A stretch of 11,702 nucleotides of DNA from Planctomycetota bacterium (GTDB lineage Bacteria; Planctomycetota; Phycisphaerae; UBA1845). The position numbers and the translations under genes were made by a program. Location: NCBI GenBank assembly GCA_022561255.1, contig JADFRO010000056.1, forward strand, positions 1 through 11,702, given 5' to 3'. Shown in pieces: positions 1 to 6,861 of the stretch; the first letter of the stretch is position 1; each line of letters starts with the position of its first letter. Below the pieces are notes generated by a model, which had not been told where the DNA came from, made no database searches, and saw nothing but the letters and a program-made list of their open reading frames with translations.

Positions 1-822
1 GGCGAAGTTGTCGTGACCGTGCACCTTTCCGGTTACGCACCTGAGCTCAAGACCGCGAACGTGCGGGCGGGTCACAAGACGCGCGTCGATATAGCATTGA
101 AACCACCGACTGTCGTAAAGGGCGTCGTGAAGTTCGACGATGGCAAACCAGCCGTCGGCGCGGAGGTGGTCGCTACGCGTTGGCGAAAATTCGAGACGCT
201 GGGAATTCGTGCGATGACCGACCGCGAGGGTCGTTTTGCGATCGAGAACGCCCCGGCTGATTCGTTCGACGTCACCGCGTTTCTCAGCAGGTCGAAACCG
301 GTTGTCGCGACCGTCGGCGAGAATCGCACGGAAACGCTGGAAATCGAACTGATGCGTCCTCCCGAAGGTGATGGTCTCGCTGGAGCTGTAGCGCTTGCCG
401 TCGGCGCCGCCGCTCCCGAGCTAACGCTCACATCGCTCGATGGCCAGACGTTTACACTGCGTTCCCTTCGTGGAAAAATCGTCGTCGTCGATTTCTGGGC
501 GACCTGGTGCGCGCCGTGCGTGGAGGAGATGCCGATGCTCGCCGCCGTGTTCGAGAAGTACAAGGGGCGGAAGGATTTCGCGATGTTGGGTGTAAGTCGT
601 GATTTCGAGGAGTCGGATCTTAGGATTTTTCTCGATCGGCGCAAAGAAATCGCCTGGCCACAGGTTTTCGGTGAAAAAGCCGGGGCCGACTCCGCGGCGG
701 AGAAATTCGGCGTAGTCATGCTGCCGGCGCTGTTTGTCATCGATACCGATGGTAAGATCGTCGGATCGGGCCTGCGCGGTGACCAAATCGCGGAAGTCGT
801 CCAGCGTCTGCTGCCGCAATAG
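1..822 (+). CDS. Carboxypeptidase-regulatory-like / TlpA thioredoxin-fold protein (5' partial)
   Basis: The frame is open from base 1, so the start lies upstream; the GTG at 13 is internal. The visible 273 residues begin with the end of one beta-sandwich repeat (GYAPELK...), followed by a full carboxypeptidase-regulatory-like repeat at about residues 37-122, with the typical TDREGRFAIENAPA turn. A TlpA/AhpC-type thioredoxin domain then fills about 135-273. It has a WCAPC active site (Cys170 and Cys173 counted from base 1), the preceding VVVDFWATW strand, and the cis-proline region MLPALFVID. Such proteins usually act outside the cytoplasmic membrane as thiol-disulfide reductases; the signal peptide would be off the window. 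The substrate is unknown. The fusion of peptidase-regulatory repeats with redoxin is common in Planctomycetota. The gene ends with TAG, and the next gene starts about 70 bases later. Confidence 0.88.
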   Translation, partial: GEVVVTVHLSGYAPELKTANVRAGHKTRVDIALKPPTVVKGVVKFDDGKPAVGAEVVATRWRKFETLGIRAMTDREGRFAIENAPADSFDVTAFLSRSKPVVATVGENRTETLEIELMRPPEGDGLAGAVALAVGAAAPELTLTSLDGQTFTLRSLRGKIVVVDFWATWCAPCVEEMPMLAAVFEKYKGRKDFAMLGVSRDFEESDLRIFLDRRKEIAWPQVFGEKAGADSAAEKFGVVMLPALFVIDTDGKIVGSGLRGDQIAEVVQRLLPQ

Positions 823-891
823 CGGAAGGCTCCTTCATCTCCATTGTTCCGAGGGTGGGAAAATAGGGGTTACAGTCGGCGAGCCAACGAA

Positions 892-1806
892 ATGAAAGAG
901 ACCAGCACGCAGATTGCAGAGGAAACGTCCATCGCCCCCGTCGGCTTCATCAAACCGACCGGCGAGCGAGCGATCCGCGCGCTCAAAGCCTTGGCTGACA
1001 AACGCCTCTCCGACGCGGAGGACAACATCGCCGCTATGGAAAACACATCCATCCGCGATCGTGCGTGGAAATGTCACCTGCGCGGTCTTGCGCTGATCGA
1101 ACGGCGAAAGCTTGCCGTTGCGGAATCATCCTTCGCGCAAGCGGCATCGTATGCGCTCGCAGCCGCGTGGAGCGGTACGTGTGGTCCTGATGCTGACGAT
1201 ATGCGTCTGGGCGCCGCTTCTCTGGAAAGTATCGGATTGGTGCAGCGCCGGTCAGATCAACCCGACGACGCCTACGCGATTCATGAAGCTGCGTACCGGA
1301 TTCGCGTGAAGTACGGATCGATCGAGGAGCGCTTTGAGTCCGCGGCTAGTTGCGGGCTGGACGCTGACTTGGCGCGGCGCTTCGACGATGCCGAGCGATG
1401 GCACAAAGTGGCGATCGATCACGCAACAGCCGCTACCGAGGAATCCGCCGGTAAACAGGCTCAGGCGTGGACGCATCTAGCGACAGTGCTAATCAACGCT
1501 TCTCGCTACGACGAGGCTGTGTCCGCCGCGCGCACCGCTTGCGGATTATGGCGGGATCACGACATCACCGCGGCGTCCGTCGCATTGGCCGAGATCAGGC
1601 TGGGGAACGTGCTCGTAAAATGCGCGGAGGAATGTTTCTACACGAACGCCCCCTGTGCCGAGAAGCATCTTCAAGAAGCCGTCGGCCTGCTGGAAGGTGC
1701 CGAGAAATCCCTCCGCGCTTTCGGAAGCGCGTTCGACGTTGACGTTGATCTCTGCGACCAGAAAGTAAACTTCGCGCAGCGGCTGATCGAATCGGTCGGC
1801 GTGTGA
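892..1806 (+). CDS. TPR-like helical repeat protein of unknown function
   Basis: I do not recognise a named family. The 304-residue product is all-helical in appearance, with repeated TPR-like pairs. The clearest is about residues 192-220, where WTHLATVL is followed by the YDEAVSAARTA pattern of TPR helix B. Others lie near the AWKCHLRGLALIERR and DDAERWHKVAIDHA stretches. There is no signal peptide or membrane segment, so it is probably cytoplasmic. I chose the ATG at 892; an in-frame TTG at 844 would add 16 residues, and neither has a convincing SD sequence. There are eight cysteines, three in a CX3CX6C cluster (Cys244, Cys248, Cys255). TPR proteins usually hold partners together; no partner can be inferred. 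The gene stands 137 bases before the ABC-F gene and may be its own unit. Confidence 0.75.
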   Translation: MKETSTQIAEETSIAPVGFIKPTGERAIRALKALADKRLSDAEDNIAAMENTSIRDRAWKCHLRGLALIERRKLAVAESSFAQAASYALAAAWSGTCGPDADDMRLGAASLESIGLVQRRSDQPDDAYAIHEAAYRIRVKYGSIEERFESAASCGLDADLARRFDDAERWHKVAIDHATAATEESAGKQAQAWTHLATVLINASRYDEAVSAARTACGLWRDHDITAASVALAEIRLGNVLVKCAEECFYTNAPCAEKHLQEAVGLLEGAEKSLRAFGSAFDVDVDLCDQKVNFAQRLIESVGV

Positions 1807-1943
1807 CCGCAAACGCAGCGGGAAGGGCTCGTGCTACAACGGCGCGTTGCGATCTCGAAGCTCGCCGACGTCGGTCGGAGGTTGTGATCGCTTCACGGTG
1901 TAGGGTCATATCGAAGATCCGCCGCTTTCTGTAACATGGCCCC

Positions 1944-3854
1944 ATGGCTGCTGTAACGGTACAGGGTGTCACCAAGCAGTTCGGCACGCAGATCGTGCTG
2001 AGCGACGTCTCGCTGGAGCTTAACGCGGGTGAAACGGTCGGGCTGATTGGTGCCAACGGCTCGGGCAAGACGACCCTCTTCCGCCTGATCGCCCGTGAGT
2101 TCGAGCCTGACCTGGGCACGATCACCTGGGCCAAGAGCGTTCAGATCGGCCACCTCCGTCAGGAACACGAATTTCTCCCCTCGCGCACGCTCCACGAAGA
2201 GGTCGGCAGCGCCTTCGCGGAACTGCTCGGGATGGAGAGCAAACTGCACGATCTTTCGGACCGGATCGCAGCCAATCACGACGACCCCTCCTTGCCCGAC
2301 TTGCTGAGCGCGTACGACAAGCTCAACGACCGGTTCATCCACGCGGGCGGTCACACGTTCGAAGCGCGGCTCGATCAGATTCTCTCCGGACTGGGATTCT
2401 CCAAGGCGGATCATACAAAGTCGATGTCGACGCTTTCGGGCGGCCAGCGGTGTCGGGCGTCGCTGGCCAAGGTGCTGCTCGAAGACAAGCCACTCCTCTT
2501 GCTCGATGAGCCGACGAACCATTTGGACATCGACGCGGTTCGATGGTTGGAGAAGTTTCTGGATGGCCATCGCGGCGGAGCCGTGGTCATCTCCCATGAT
2601 CGCTACCTGCTCGATCGGCTCTGCGACCGAATCATCGAAGTCGCCCATCGCAAGGTCACAAGCTACCCGGGCAACTACACGAACTACGCCGCCACCAAGG
2701 CGATCCGGCTTCTTACGGAGCAACGAGAGTTCCAAAAGGATAAGGCGTTCATCGCTAAGGAGCGTGCATACATCGCCAAGCACCTGGCCGGTCAAAGAAC
2801 ACGCCAGGCGCAGGGTCGACGAACACGACTCGAGCGCCGCCTTGAGGCGGGCGAGTTCGTAACCAAGCGGACAGCCGGGCAGCGCTCCACCAAACTTTCT
2901 TTCGCCAATACGGCCTCCACCGAGTCGACGGTCCTTCGCTGCGACGAGCTCGCCATGAGCTTCGATGAGCACATACTGTTTTCCGATCTCACGTTTCAGG
3001 TCTCGGGTGGCGAACGATTCGCCATCACCGGTCCCAACGGCACGGGCAAGACGACGCTGTTACGCATTCTGATGGGCGAGTTGCCGTCGACGGCCGGCTC
3101 TGTCGAGCTGACGCCCAAGCTCAGAGTCGGTTACTACGCGCAGCAAGTGGAGCATCTTGATCCGCAGCGAACGGTTGTGGACGAGATTCGCGCCGTTCGG
3201 TCCGAGTTTTCAGAGCAAGACGCCCGGTCCTACCTGGGACGATTCCTCTTCAGTGGCAACGACGTCTTCAAGACGCTCGGGACGCTATCCGGTGGAGAGG
3301 TTTCGCGCGTGCGGCTGGCGTCGCTGATTCTCACCGCCCCCGACGTACTGGTGCTCGACGAGCCGACGAATCATCTGGACATTCCCTCGCGCGAAGTGCT
3401 CGAGGAAGCGCTGAGTGAGTTCGGTGGAACGATCATCGTCGTTAGCCACGACCGCTACTTCCTGGATCGCATCGCGCAACGGATTCTGGTAATCAGCCCA
3501 ACCTCGCACGCGATTTATGCCGGCAACTATTCGTATTACGTGGAACAGTTGGAGCGTCAGCGCAGCGCCTCGAAGGTTAAGCCGGCGTCGCGCAAGACGC
3601 GTAAGAGCAAAAAGAGTTCGCCCGCGCCGGCGAAATCCAGGCCGTCGCCCTACGATGCGCTTTCCATCGAGGAGCTCGAAAAGTTGGTCATGGAGCGTGA
3701 GGTCGAACTCGCCGCCCTACAGGAGCGCTTCGGCGATTCCCAGCTCTGTAAGGATGCGGACGCATTGGCAGAGCTTCACGAAGAGCTCGAGGCTGTAACC
3801 GCTGAGCTAGCCCTTGTCGATGCTGCGTGGCAGGAGCGGGCAGAGACGCAGTGA
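1944..3854 (+). CDS. ABC-F family ATP-binding cassette ATPase (Uup/YheS-like)
   Basis: A 636-residue protein with two complete ATPase domains and no membrane segments, the hallmark of ABC-F proteins. These bind the ribosome and relieve stalled or problematic translation rather than transport. Domain 1: Walker A GANGSGKT 36-43, signature LSGGQ 164-168, Walker B with Asp188-Glu189, then the ISHDR switch. Domain 2: Walker A GPNGTGKT 363-370, LSGGE 448-452, Asp472-Glu473, then VSHDRYFLD. Both Walker B motifs continue as EPTNHLD, typical of the family. A charged arginine-rich linker at about 255-330 corresponds to the ABC-F arm. After a Lys/Ser/Pro-rich spacer, a C-terminal coiled coil occupies about 575-635. 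Length matches Uup and YheS of Escherichia coli, about 635 residues. The start ATG has no obvious SD sequence, but the domain begins at once, which supports it. Which ABC-F subfamily it belongs to is not resolved. Confidence 0.96.
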   Translation: MAAVTVQGVTKQFGTQIVLSDVSLELNAGETVGLIGANGSGKTTLFRLIAREFEPDLGTITWAKSVQIGHLRQEHEFLPSRTLHEEVGSAFAELLGMESKLHDLSDRIAANHDDPSLPDLLSAYDKLNDRFIHAGGHTFEARLDQILSGLGFSKADHTKSMSTLSGGQRCRASLAKVLLEDKPLLLLDEPTNHLDIDAVRWLEKFLDGHRGGAVVISHDRYLLDRLCDRIIEVAHRKVTSYPGNYTNYAATKAIRLLTEQREFQKDKAFIAKERAYIAKHLAGQRTRQAQGRRTRLERRLEAGEFVTKRTAGQRSTKLSFANTASTESTVLRCDELAMSFDEHILFSDLTFQVSGGERFAITGPNGTGKTTLLRILMGELPSTAGSVELTPKLRVGYYAQQVEHLDPQRTVVDEIRAVRSEFSEQDARSYLGRFLFSGNDVFKTLGTLSGGEVSRVRLASLILTAPDVLVLDEPTNHLDIPSREVLEEALSEFGGTIIVVSHDRYFLDRIAQRILVISPTSHAIYAGNYSYYVEQLERQRSASKVKPASRKTRKSKKSSPAPAKSRPSPYDALSIEELEKLVMEREVELAALQERFGDSQLCKDADALAELHEELEAVTAELALVDAAWQERAETQ

Positions 3855-3855
3855 T

Positions 3856-3868
3856 CGGCGCTGCGCCG
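3856..3868 (+). repeat. Short GC inverted repeat after the ABC-F gene
   Basis: CGGCGC, one base, then GCGCCG, starting one base after the ABC-F stop codon. It can form only a small hairpin and has no T-run, so it is not a normal intrinsic terminator. It may slow or partly separate expression of the ABC-F gene from the WaaP-like pair downstream. Confidence 0.4.
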
Positions 3869-3886
3869 TAACAACACGTAACCATC

Positions 3887-4588
3887 ATGACAAGCGTAAC
3901 AGACATCGCCGGATTCGCCTCGATACGCGACGTGTTCGCGCTGCAAGGCGACGACATGCGCACGCATCGTGGGCGGAGCGTGGTTGCATTGACGATCGAT
4001 GGCCGACGACATTTCCTGAAGCGTTTCTGGTTGGATCCTGCCAAGCCGTTTGCTCGAAGCGTGTCGCGTGGTTTGCATGAACTGCGGATGATTGACTGGC
4101 TGAACGACAACGGGTTTGCAGGGCCAAAGATCGTGCGTCGGGGTTCGAGCAGTCTGGGCCCGTTACGCACACGCGTCTTCTTTTTGATGGAGGAAGTGGC
4201 GGACGAGGCGCCGCTGGAGACAACGTGGCGGCAACTGTCGGACAAGCGGACGACTTTGATCGACGAGCTCGCGACGTTCGCGGCCCGACTTCACGATGCC
4301 CGGTTCGTTCACACCGATTTCTCCGAGCGACATATTTTCGTGGGCCGTTCGGAGGGAGCGTGGTCCTTTCGCCTGATCGACGTCGAGCGAGCGATCGTTG
4401 GGCGCATGCGCGAATCTCGAGCGGCTGCCGATCTCGCCACGCTAACCGCAAGTGTTGTGGATCGAGAACTCGCGGAAGCTGTCCGAACGAAGTTCGTGGA
4501 TCGGTATCTGGCTACGCGCACGACGCTGGAGGACGGGGTCGACTTTCGCGCGTTACTTTCCCGGGCTAGGCCCACGAAATCCTTTTGA
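3887..4588 (+). CDS. WaaP/RfaP-like lipopolysaccharide core kinase
   Basis: A 233-residue protein with a small kinase fold of the lipopolysaccharide kinase (Kdo/WaaP) group. Members phosphorylate sugars of the lipopolysaccharide inner core at the inner face of the cytoplasmic membrane. Visible landmarks: candidate ATP lysine Lys45 in HFLKRF, helix-C glutamate Glu65 in HELRMIDWL, a hinge-like FFLMEEV at 98-104, catalytic loop HTDFSERHIFV with His142 and Asp144, and metal-binding Asp165 in LIDVER. The loop has His149 where ordinary kinases have Asn. E. coli WaaP has the same layout (HRD, four residues, then H; later IDLHR), which is why I favour WaaP over a generic kinase. No signal peptide or membrane helix. 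The ATG lacks a clear SD sequence. The gene follows the ABC-F gene by 32 bases and overlaps the next gene. The exact sugar substrate is not deducible. Confidence 0.82.
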   Translation: MTSVTDIAGFASIRDVFALQGDDMRTHRGRSVVALTIDGRRHFLKRFWLDPAKPFARSVSRGLHELRMIDWLNDNGFAGPKIVRRGSSSLGPLRTRVFFLMEEVADEAPLETTWRQLSDKRTTLIDELATFAARLHDARFVHTDFSERHIFVGRSEGAWSFRLIDVERAIVGRMRESRAAADLATLTASVVDRELAEAVRTKFVDRYLATRTTLEDGVDFRALLSRARPTKSF

Positions 4589-5550
4589 CGATCGTGACCA
4601 ATCCCTCCGCCAAACAACTTCGTTCCAGCGTCAGGTCGTCGGCCTTTCGCACAGTTGCGATCGATCTAGGCGGTGGCTGGACGGGCCGGCTGCTGATCGA
4701 CCCGGCGGGCCGCTTTCCAGACCGGTTCGATGCGTGGCGTGACTGGCTTGGGCAGCTCGTCTCCGATTCCTCACGATTGCCCGAGTGTAAGGTGCTCAAG
4801 TATTCACGCACCAGCGAGGTGCTTCGAGCCAAGTTCGTGACCCCGTCCTGCGGCGCCGATTCGACGCCCGAAGTGGTTTGCAAGTTTGCCCGCAGACGCG
4901 GACTGACGCGACAGGTCTTGGCGCGATGGCGTCCGTCGCGTGCCCGCCGCAACTTTGATTGCGCGCTGGCGCTTCTGGAATCCGGGATCGGTACGGCGCT
5001 GCCGCTCGTTGCGATTGAGCAGCATCGCAGGCCGTGGGGCGCGTGGCTGGTGACGGAGTTTCTTGATGACCTCTGTGATCTTGATCAGATCGTTTTGGTT
5101 CAGCTCGGCAAGCTCGACGCGGCGCAAGCTCACGCGGTCAAGCGTGCCCTGATTGACGCGTGCGTTGAGTTGGTTGTGAAGCTGGAGCGGCACGGGCTGC
5201 ACCACCGCGACTTGAAGGCCTCCAACATTCTCATGGAGCACTGGCGCGGTGGCGAACGGCAGCCACGCGCCGTGCTGGTCGACCTCGACGGTATTCGGCG
5301 TCCCCGGCTTTGGAATCCTGCGTGGCGCCGTCAGCCGCTCATGCGTCTCGCCGCGAGCTTAACAGACTACGCAGCCGTCAACCGAACCGATTTCGTCCGC
5401 TTTCTCCGTGGGTACCTCCAGCGGACGGGTGCAGGAGCCGATTCGTGGCGCGGAGAATTCCGCCGCCTGGCGGCCCAGGCCACGCGATACGCCCGAGCGT
5501 CGCGTAGTCGCAAGGCCCACAAACTCGACGGCTACAACGGGGGCGAGTGA
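4585..5550 (+). CDS. Second WaaP/Kdo-kinase-like protein
   Basis: Up to 321 residues if started at the TTG overlapping the previous stop as TTGA; a GTG at 4594 would remove three residues. Neither has an SD sequence, so translational coupling to the upstream gene is likely. The kinase fold begins near residue 75. Candidate ATP lysine is Lys100 in VVCKFARRRG. The hinge region is WLVTEFLDD. The catalytic loop HHRDLKASNILM contains His207, Asp209 and Asn214, and the metal motif VDLDG contains Asp233. The loop has the standard Asn, unlike its neighbour, so the two kinases belong to different branches and are probably not a recent duplication. The family phosphorylates Kdo or heptose in lipopolysaccharide, and some members modify other glycolipids. 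Residues 1-70 form an extra N-terminal part I do not recognise. A 333-base gap follows the stop. Confidence 0.82.
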   Translation: MTIVTNPSAKQLRSSVRSSAFRTVAIDLGGGWTGRLLIDPAGRFPDRFDAWRDWLGQLVSDSSRLPECKVLKYSRTSEVLRAKFVTPSCGADSTPEVVCKFARRRGLTRQVLARWRPSRARRNFDCALALLESGIGTALPLVAIEQHRRPWGAWLVTEFLDDLCDLDQIVLVQLGKLDAAQAHAVKRALIDACVELVVKLERHGLHHRDLKASNILMEHWRGGERQPRAVLVDLDGIRRPRLWNPAWRRQPLMRLAASLTDYAAVNRTDFVRFLRGYLQRTGAGADSWRGEFRRLAAQATRYARASRSRKAHKLDGYNGGE

Positions 5551-5883
5551 CGTCTCGAGCCCGCAGCACAATGCGTCTGACGTAAACGTCCGGAAAGGAT
5601 GGGTGCTATCGGCCGGTTTGGGCCCTCGAAAAGCCACCAGGTCAGCACTGAGGCTTACGCGAGATTCCCGGTCTTGGTGGTCGGCCGGATCGCTGCTAAC
5701 CTGAGGGGGTTTTGGGGGCGGACCACCGACCGGGTCGCACCGCTGTGCCGATAGTCCCTTGGGCCTGGAACCCGGGGAAAGTGCTCCTTACGGGAGGTGG
5801 CGATCGCAGGGGCAGCCCGGCGGTCGCGCGAGCCCAATTGGGCGACGGGCGGGCTTTTACATTGATTTCGGCGGGGAAGACGC
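5551..5883 (+). other. Gap with structured-RNA potential, leader of the protein kinase gene
   Basis: No convincing protein gene here. Bases 5634-5641 (CCACCAGG) can pair with 5673-5680 (CTTGGTGG), eight pairs with one G-T wobble. An outer CGGCCG at 5610-5615 can pair with CGGCCG at 5682-5687. Alternatively, 5674-5682 can pair with 5721-5729 (GACCACCGA), nine pairs with one wobble, which excludes the first helix. A G-rich stretch with two runs of five G lies at 5705-5716 in the loop of this second helix. A terminator-like hairpin closes the region at 5814-5858. This could be a regulated 5' leader or a separate small RNA. It does not match riboswitch, SRP, tmRNA or RNase P signatures that I know. 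No strong promoter is visible inside it. Confidence 0.4.
5814..5858 (+). terminator. Terminator-like hairpin upstream of the Ser/Thr kinase gene
   Basis: AGCCCG (5814-5819) pairs with CGGGCT (5850-5855), and GTCGC (5823-5827) pairs with GCGAC (5842-5846). The internal loop between the two stems allows one more C-G pair. TTTT at 5855-5858 follows directly. The T-run is short. It could end an upstream transcript or act as an attenuator 25 bases before the kinase start. The loop region contains the perfect palindrome GCCCAATTGGGC (5832-5843), which offers a competing small hairpin or a protein-binding site. Confidence 0.4.
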
Positions 5884-6861
5884 GTGGGCGAACTGATTCC
5901 CGGATTTCGGATTACCAAACAGATCGGTACGGGTGCAGGCTCGAAGATCAGCCTGGGCACCGAATTGGTCACCGGCAAGACGTTCGCCGTCAAGCACGTC
6001 GTACGCAACAGCGCCGACGACGACAAGTTCATCGATCAAGTCGAGGCGGAATACGCCGTTAGCAGCAAGGTTGAGCATCCCAACCTTCGGCGCAGCTTTT
6101 CGATCCACCGCGTCCGAAAGTTCTTGCAGGTCAAAGAAGTCGTCGTGGTGATGGAGTACATCGACGGTCTGCCGCTGGAAACGGCACGGCCGAATCGGCT
6201 AAACACCTTTCTTGCCCTCTTCCAAAAAGTCGCCGCCGGTCTGGAGGGACTTCACAGCGCCGGATACGTACACGCCGACATCAAACCGACCAACATCATG
6301 CTCGCCGCCGGCGGCATCGTGAAGATCATCGATTTCGGCCAGGCCTGCAAGATGGGACATCGCAAAGAGCGGATTCAAGGGACGCCGGACTACATCGCCC
6401 CCGAGCAGGTACGCCGTGGAAAGCTGGACCGTCGAACCGACGTGTTCAATCTGGGTGCGACGATGTACTGGGTGCTAACCTCGGAAAACTATCCAACCGC
6501 GATCCGCGGTGCCGATGCGCGTGGCGGAATCAGTCTCATCAGCGCGGACAAGCCCTTGGCTCCGATCGAACTGAATGATAAGATCCCGCTCGCGCTTTCG
6601 ACGCTCGTGATGGAGTGTTGTCGGGACAATCCAGCCGATCGCCCCAGCGACATGAAGCAAGTGGCGGCGCGGCTCACTGTCGTTGGGAAACTTTGGAAGA
6701 AAACGCGGGAGAACCTCCGTGCGCAACGGCAAGCCGATCGCCGACCTGCAGCCGATTCCACGTCGGGTGAGCCGCTCGCTGACCACGCGGCGGATTCCGT
6801 CGGCGGCGGATCGGTTCGGTTTAACAATGACACCGTTCGATCGCTTGAGGAGGACGAATGA
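5884..6861 (+). CDS. Serine/threonine protein kinase (PknB-type, non-RD)
   Basis: A 325-residue soluble protein kinase. GTG start: an in-frame stop lies at 5863-5865, GGGGA at 5873-5877 is a suitable SD sequence, and the kinase domain starts at once (IPGFRITKQIG). Landmarks: glycine loop 15-20 (GTGAGS), ATP lysine Lys37 in FAVKH, helix-C Glu56, hinge VVMEYIDG, catalytic loop HADIKPTN with Asp132, Lys134 and Asn137, DFG at 150-152, activation-segment GTPDYIAPE ending at Glu174, and the DVFNLGATMYWVLT helix. All catalytic residues are present, but the usual HRD arginine is Ala131, making this a non-RD kinase, usually not controlled by activation-loop phosphorylation. After about residue 275 comes a basic, then acidic, low-complexity tail with no membrane helix or sensor domain. 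The last codons carry the SD sequence and overlap the ATG of the phosphoesterase gene. Substrates are unknown. Confidence 0.94.
   Translation: MGELIPGFRITKQIGTGAGSKISLGTELVTGKTFAVKHVVRNSADDDKFIDQVEAEYAVSSKVEHPNLRRSFSIHRVRKFLQVKEVVVVMEYIDGLPLETARPNRLNTFLALFQKVAAGLEGLHSAGYVHADIKPTNIMLAAGGIVKIIDFGQACKMGHRKERIQGTPDYIAPEQVRRGKLDRRTDVFNLGATMYWVLTSENYPTAIRGADARGGISLISADKPLAPIELNDKIPLALSTLVMECCRDNPADRPSDMKQVAARLTVVGKLWKKTRENLRAQRQADRRPAADSTSGEPLADHAADSVGGGSVRFNNDTVRSLEEDE
6847..6854 (+). promoter_or_regulatory. Strong Shine-Dalgarno for the metallophosphoesterase inside the kinase gene
   Basis: GAGGAGGA lies three bases before the ATG at 6858, within the last codons of the kinase gene; the ATG overlaps the kinase stop as ATGA. 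It is the strongest ribosome site in the window and fixes the downstream start. It also encodes the acidic end of the kinase, so the two proteins are translationally coupled. Confidence 0.85.

Noticed and set aside
825..836. GAAGG/CCTTC inverted repeat after the thioredoxin-fold gene
   Set aside because: Only a two-base centre and five-base arms with no T-run; too weak to call a terminator.
1882..1911. TTGTGA with TCATAT 18 bases later as a promoter for the ABC-F gene
   Set aside because: Both boxes match the consensus poorly, so it cannot be told from chance.
1893..2972. Minus-strand open frame of 359 codons
   Set aside because: Opposite the first half of the ABC-F gene, whose Walker and signature motifs are all in place. 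The antisense translation matches nothing I know.
5634..5680. ACCAGGTCAG resembling part of the bacterial SRP RNA loop region
   Set aside because: The conserved continuation GGAAGGAAGCAGCC is absent, so this is a chance ten-base match.
5800..5807. GCGATCGC octamer, known as the HIP1 repeat of cyanobacteria
   Set aside because: Single exact occurrence noted in a GC-rich gap and no cyanobacterial gene content; likely chance.
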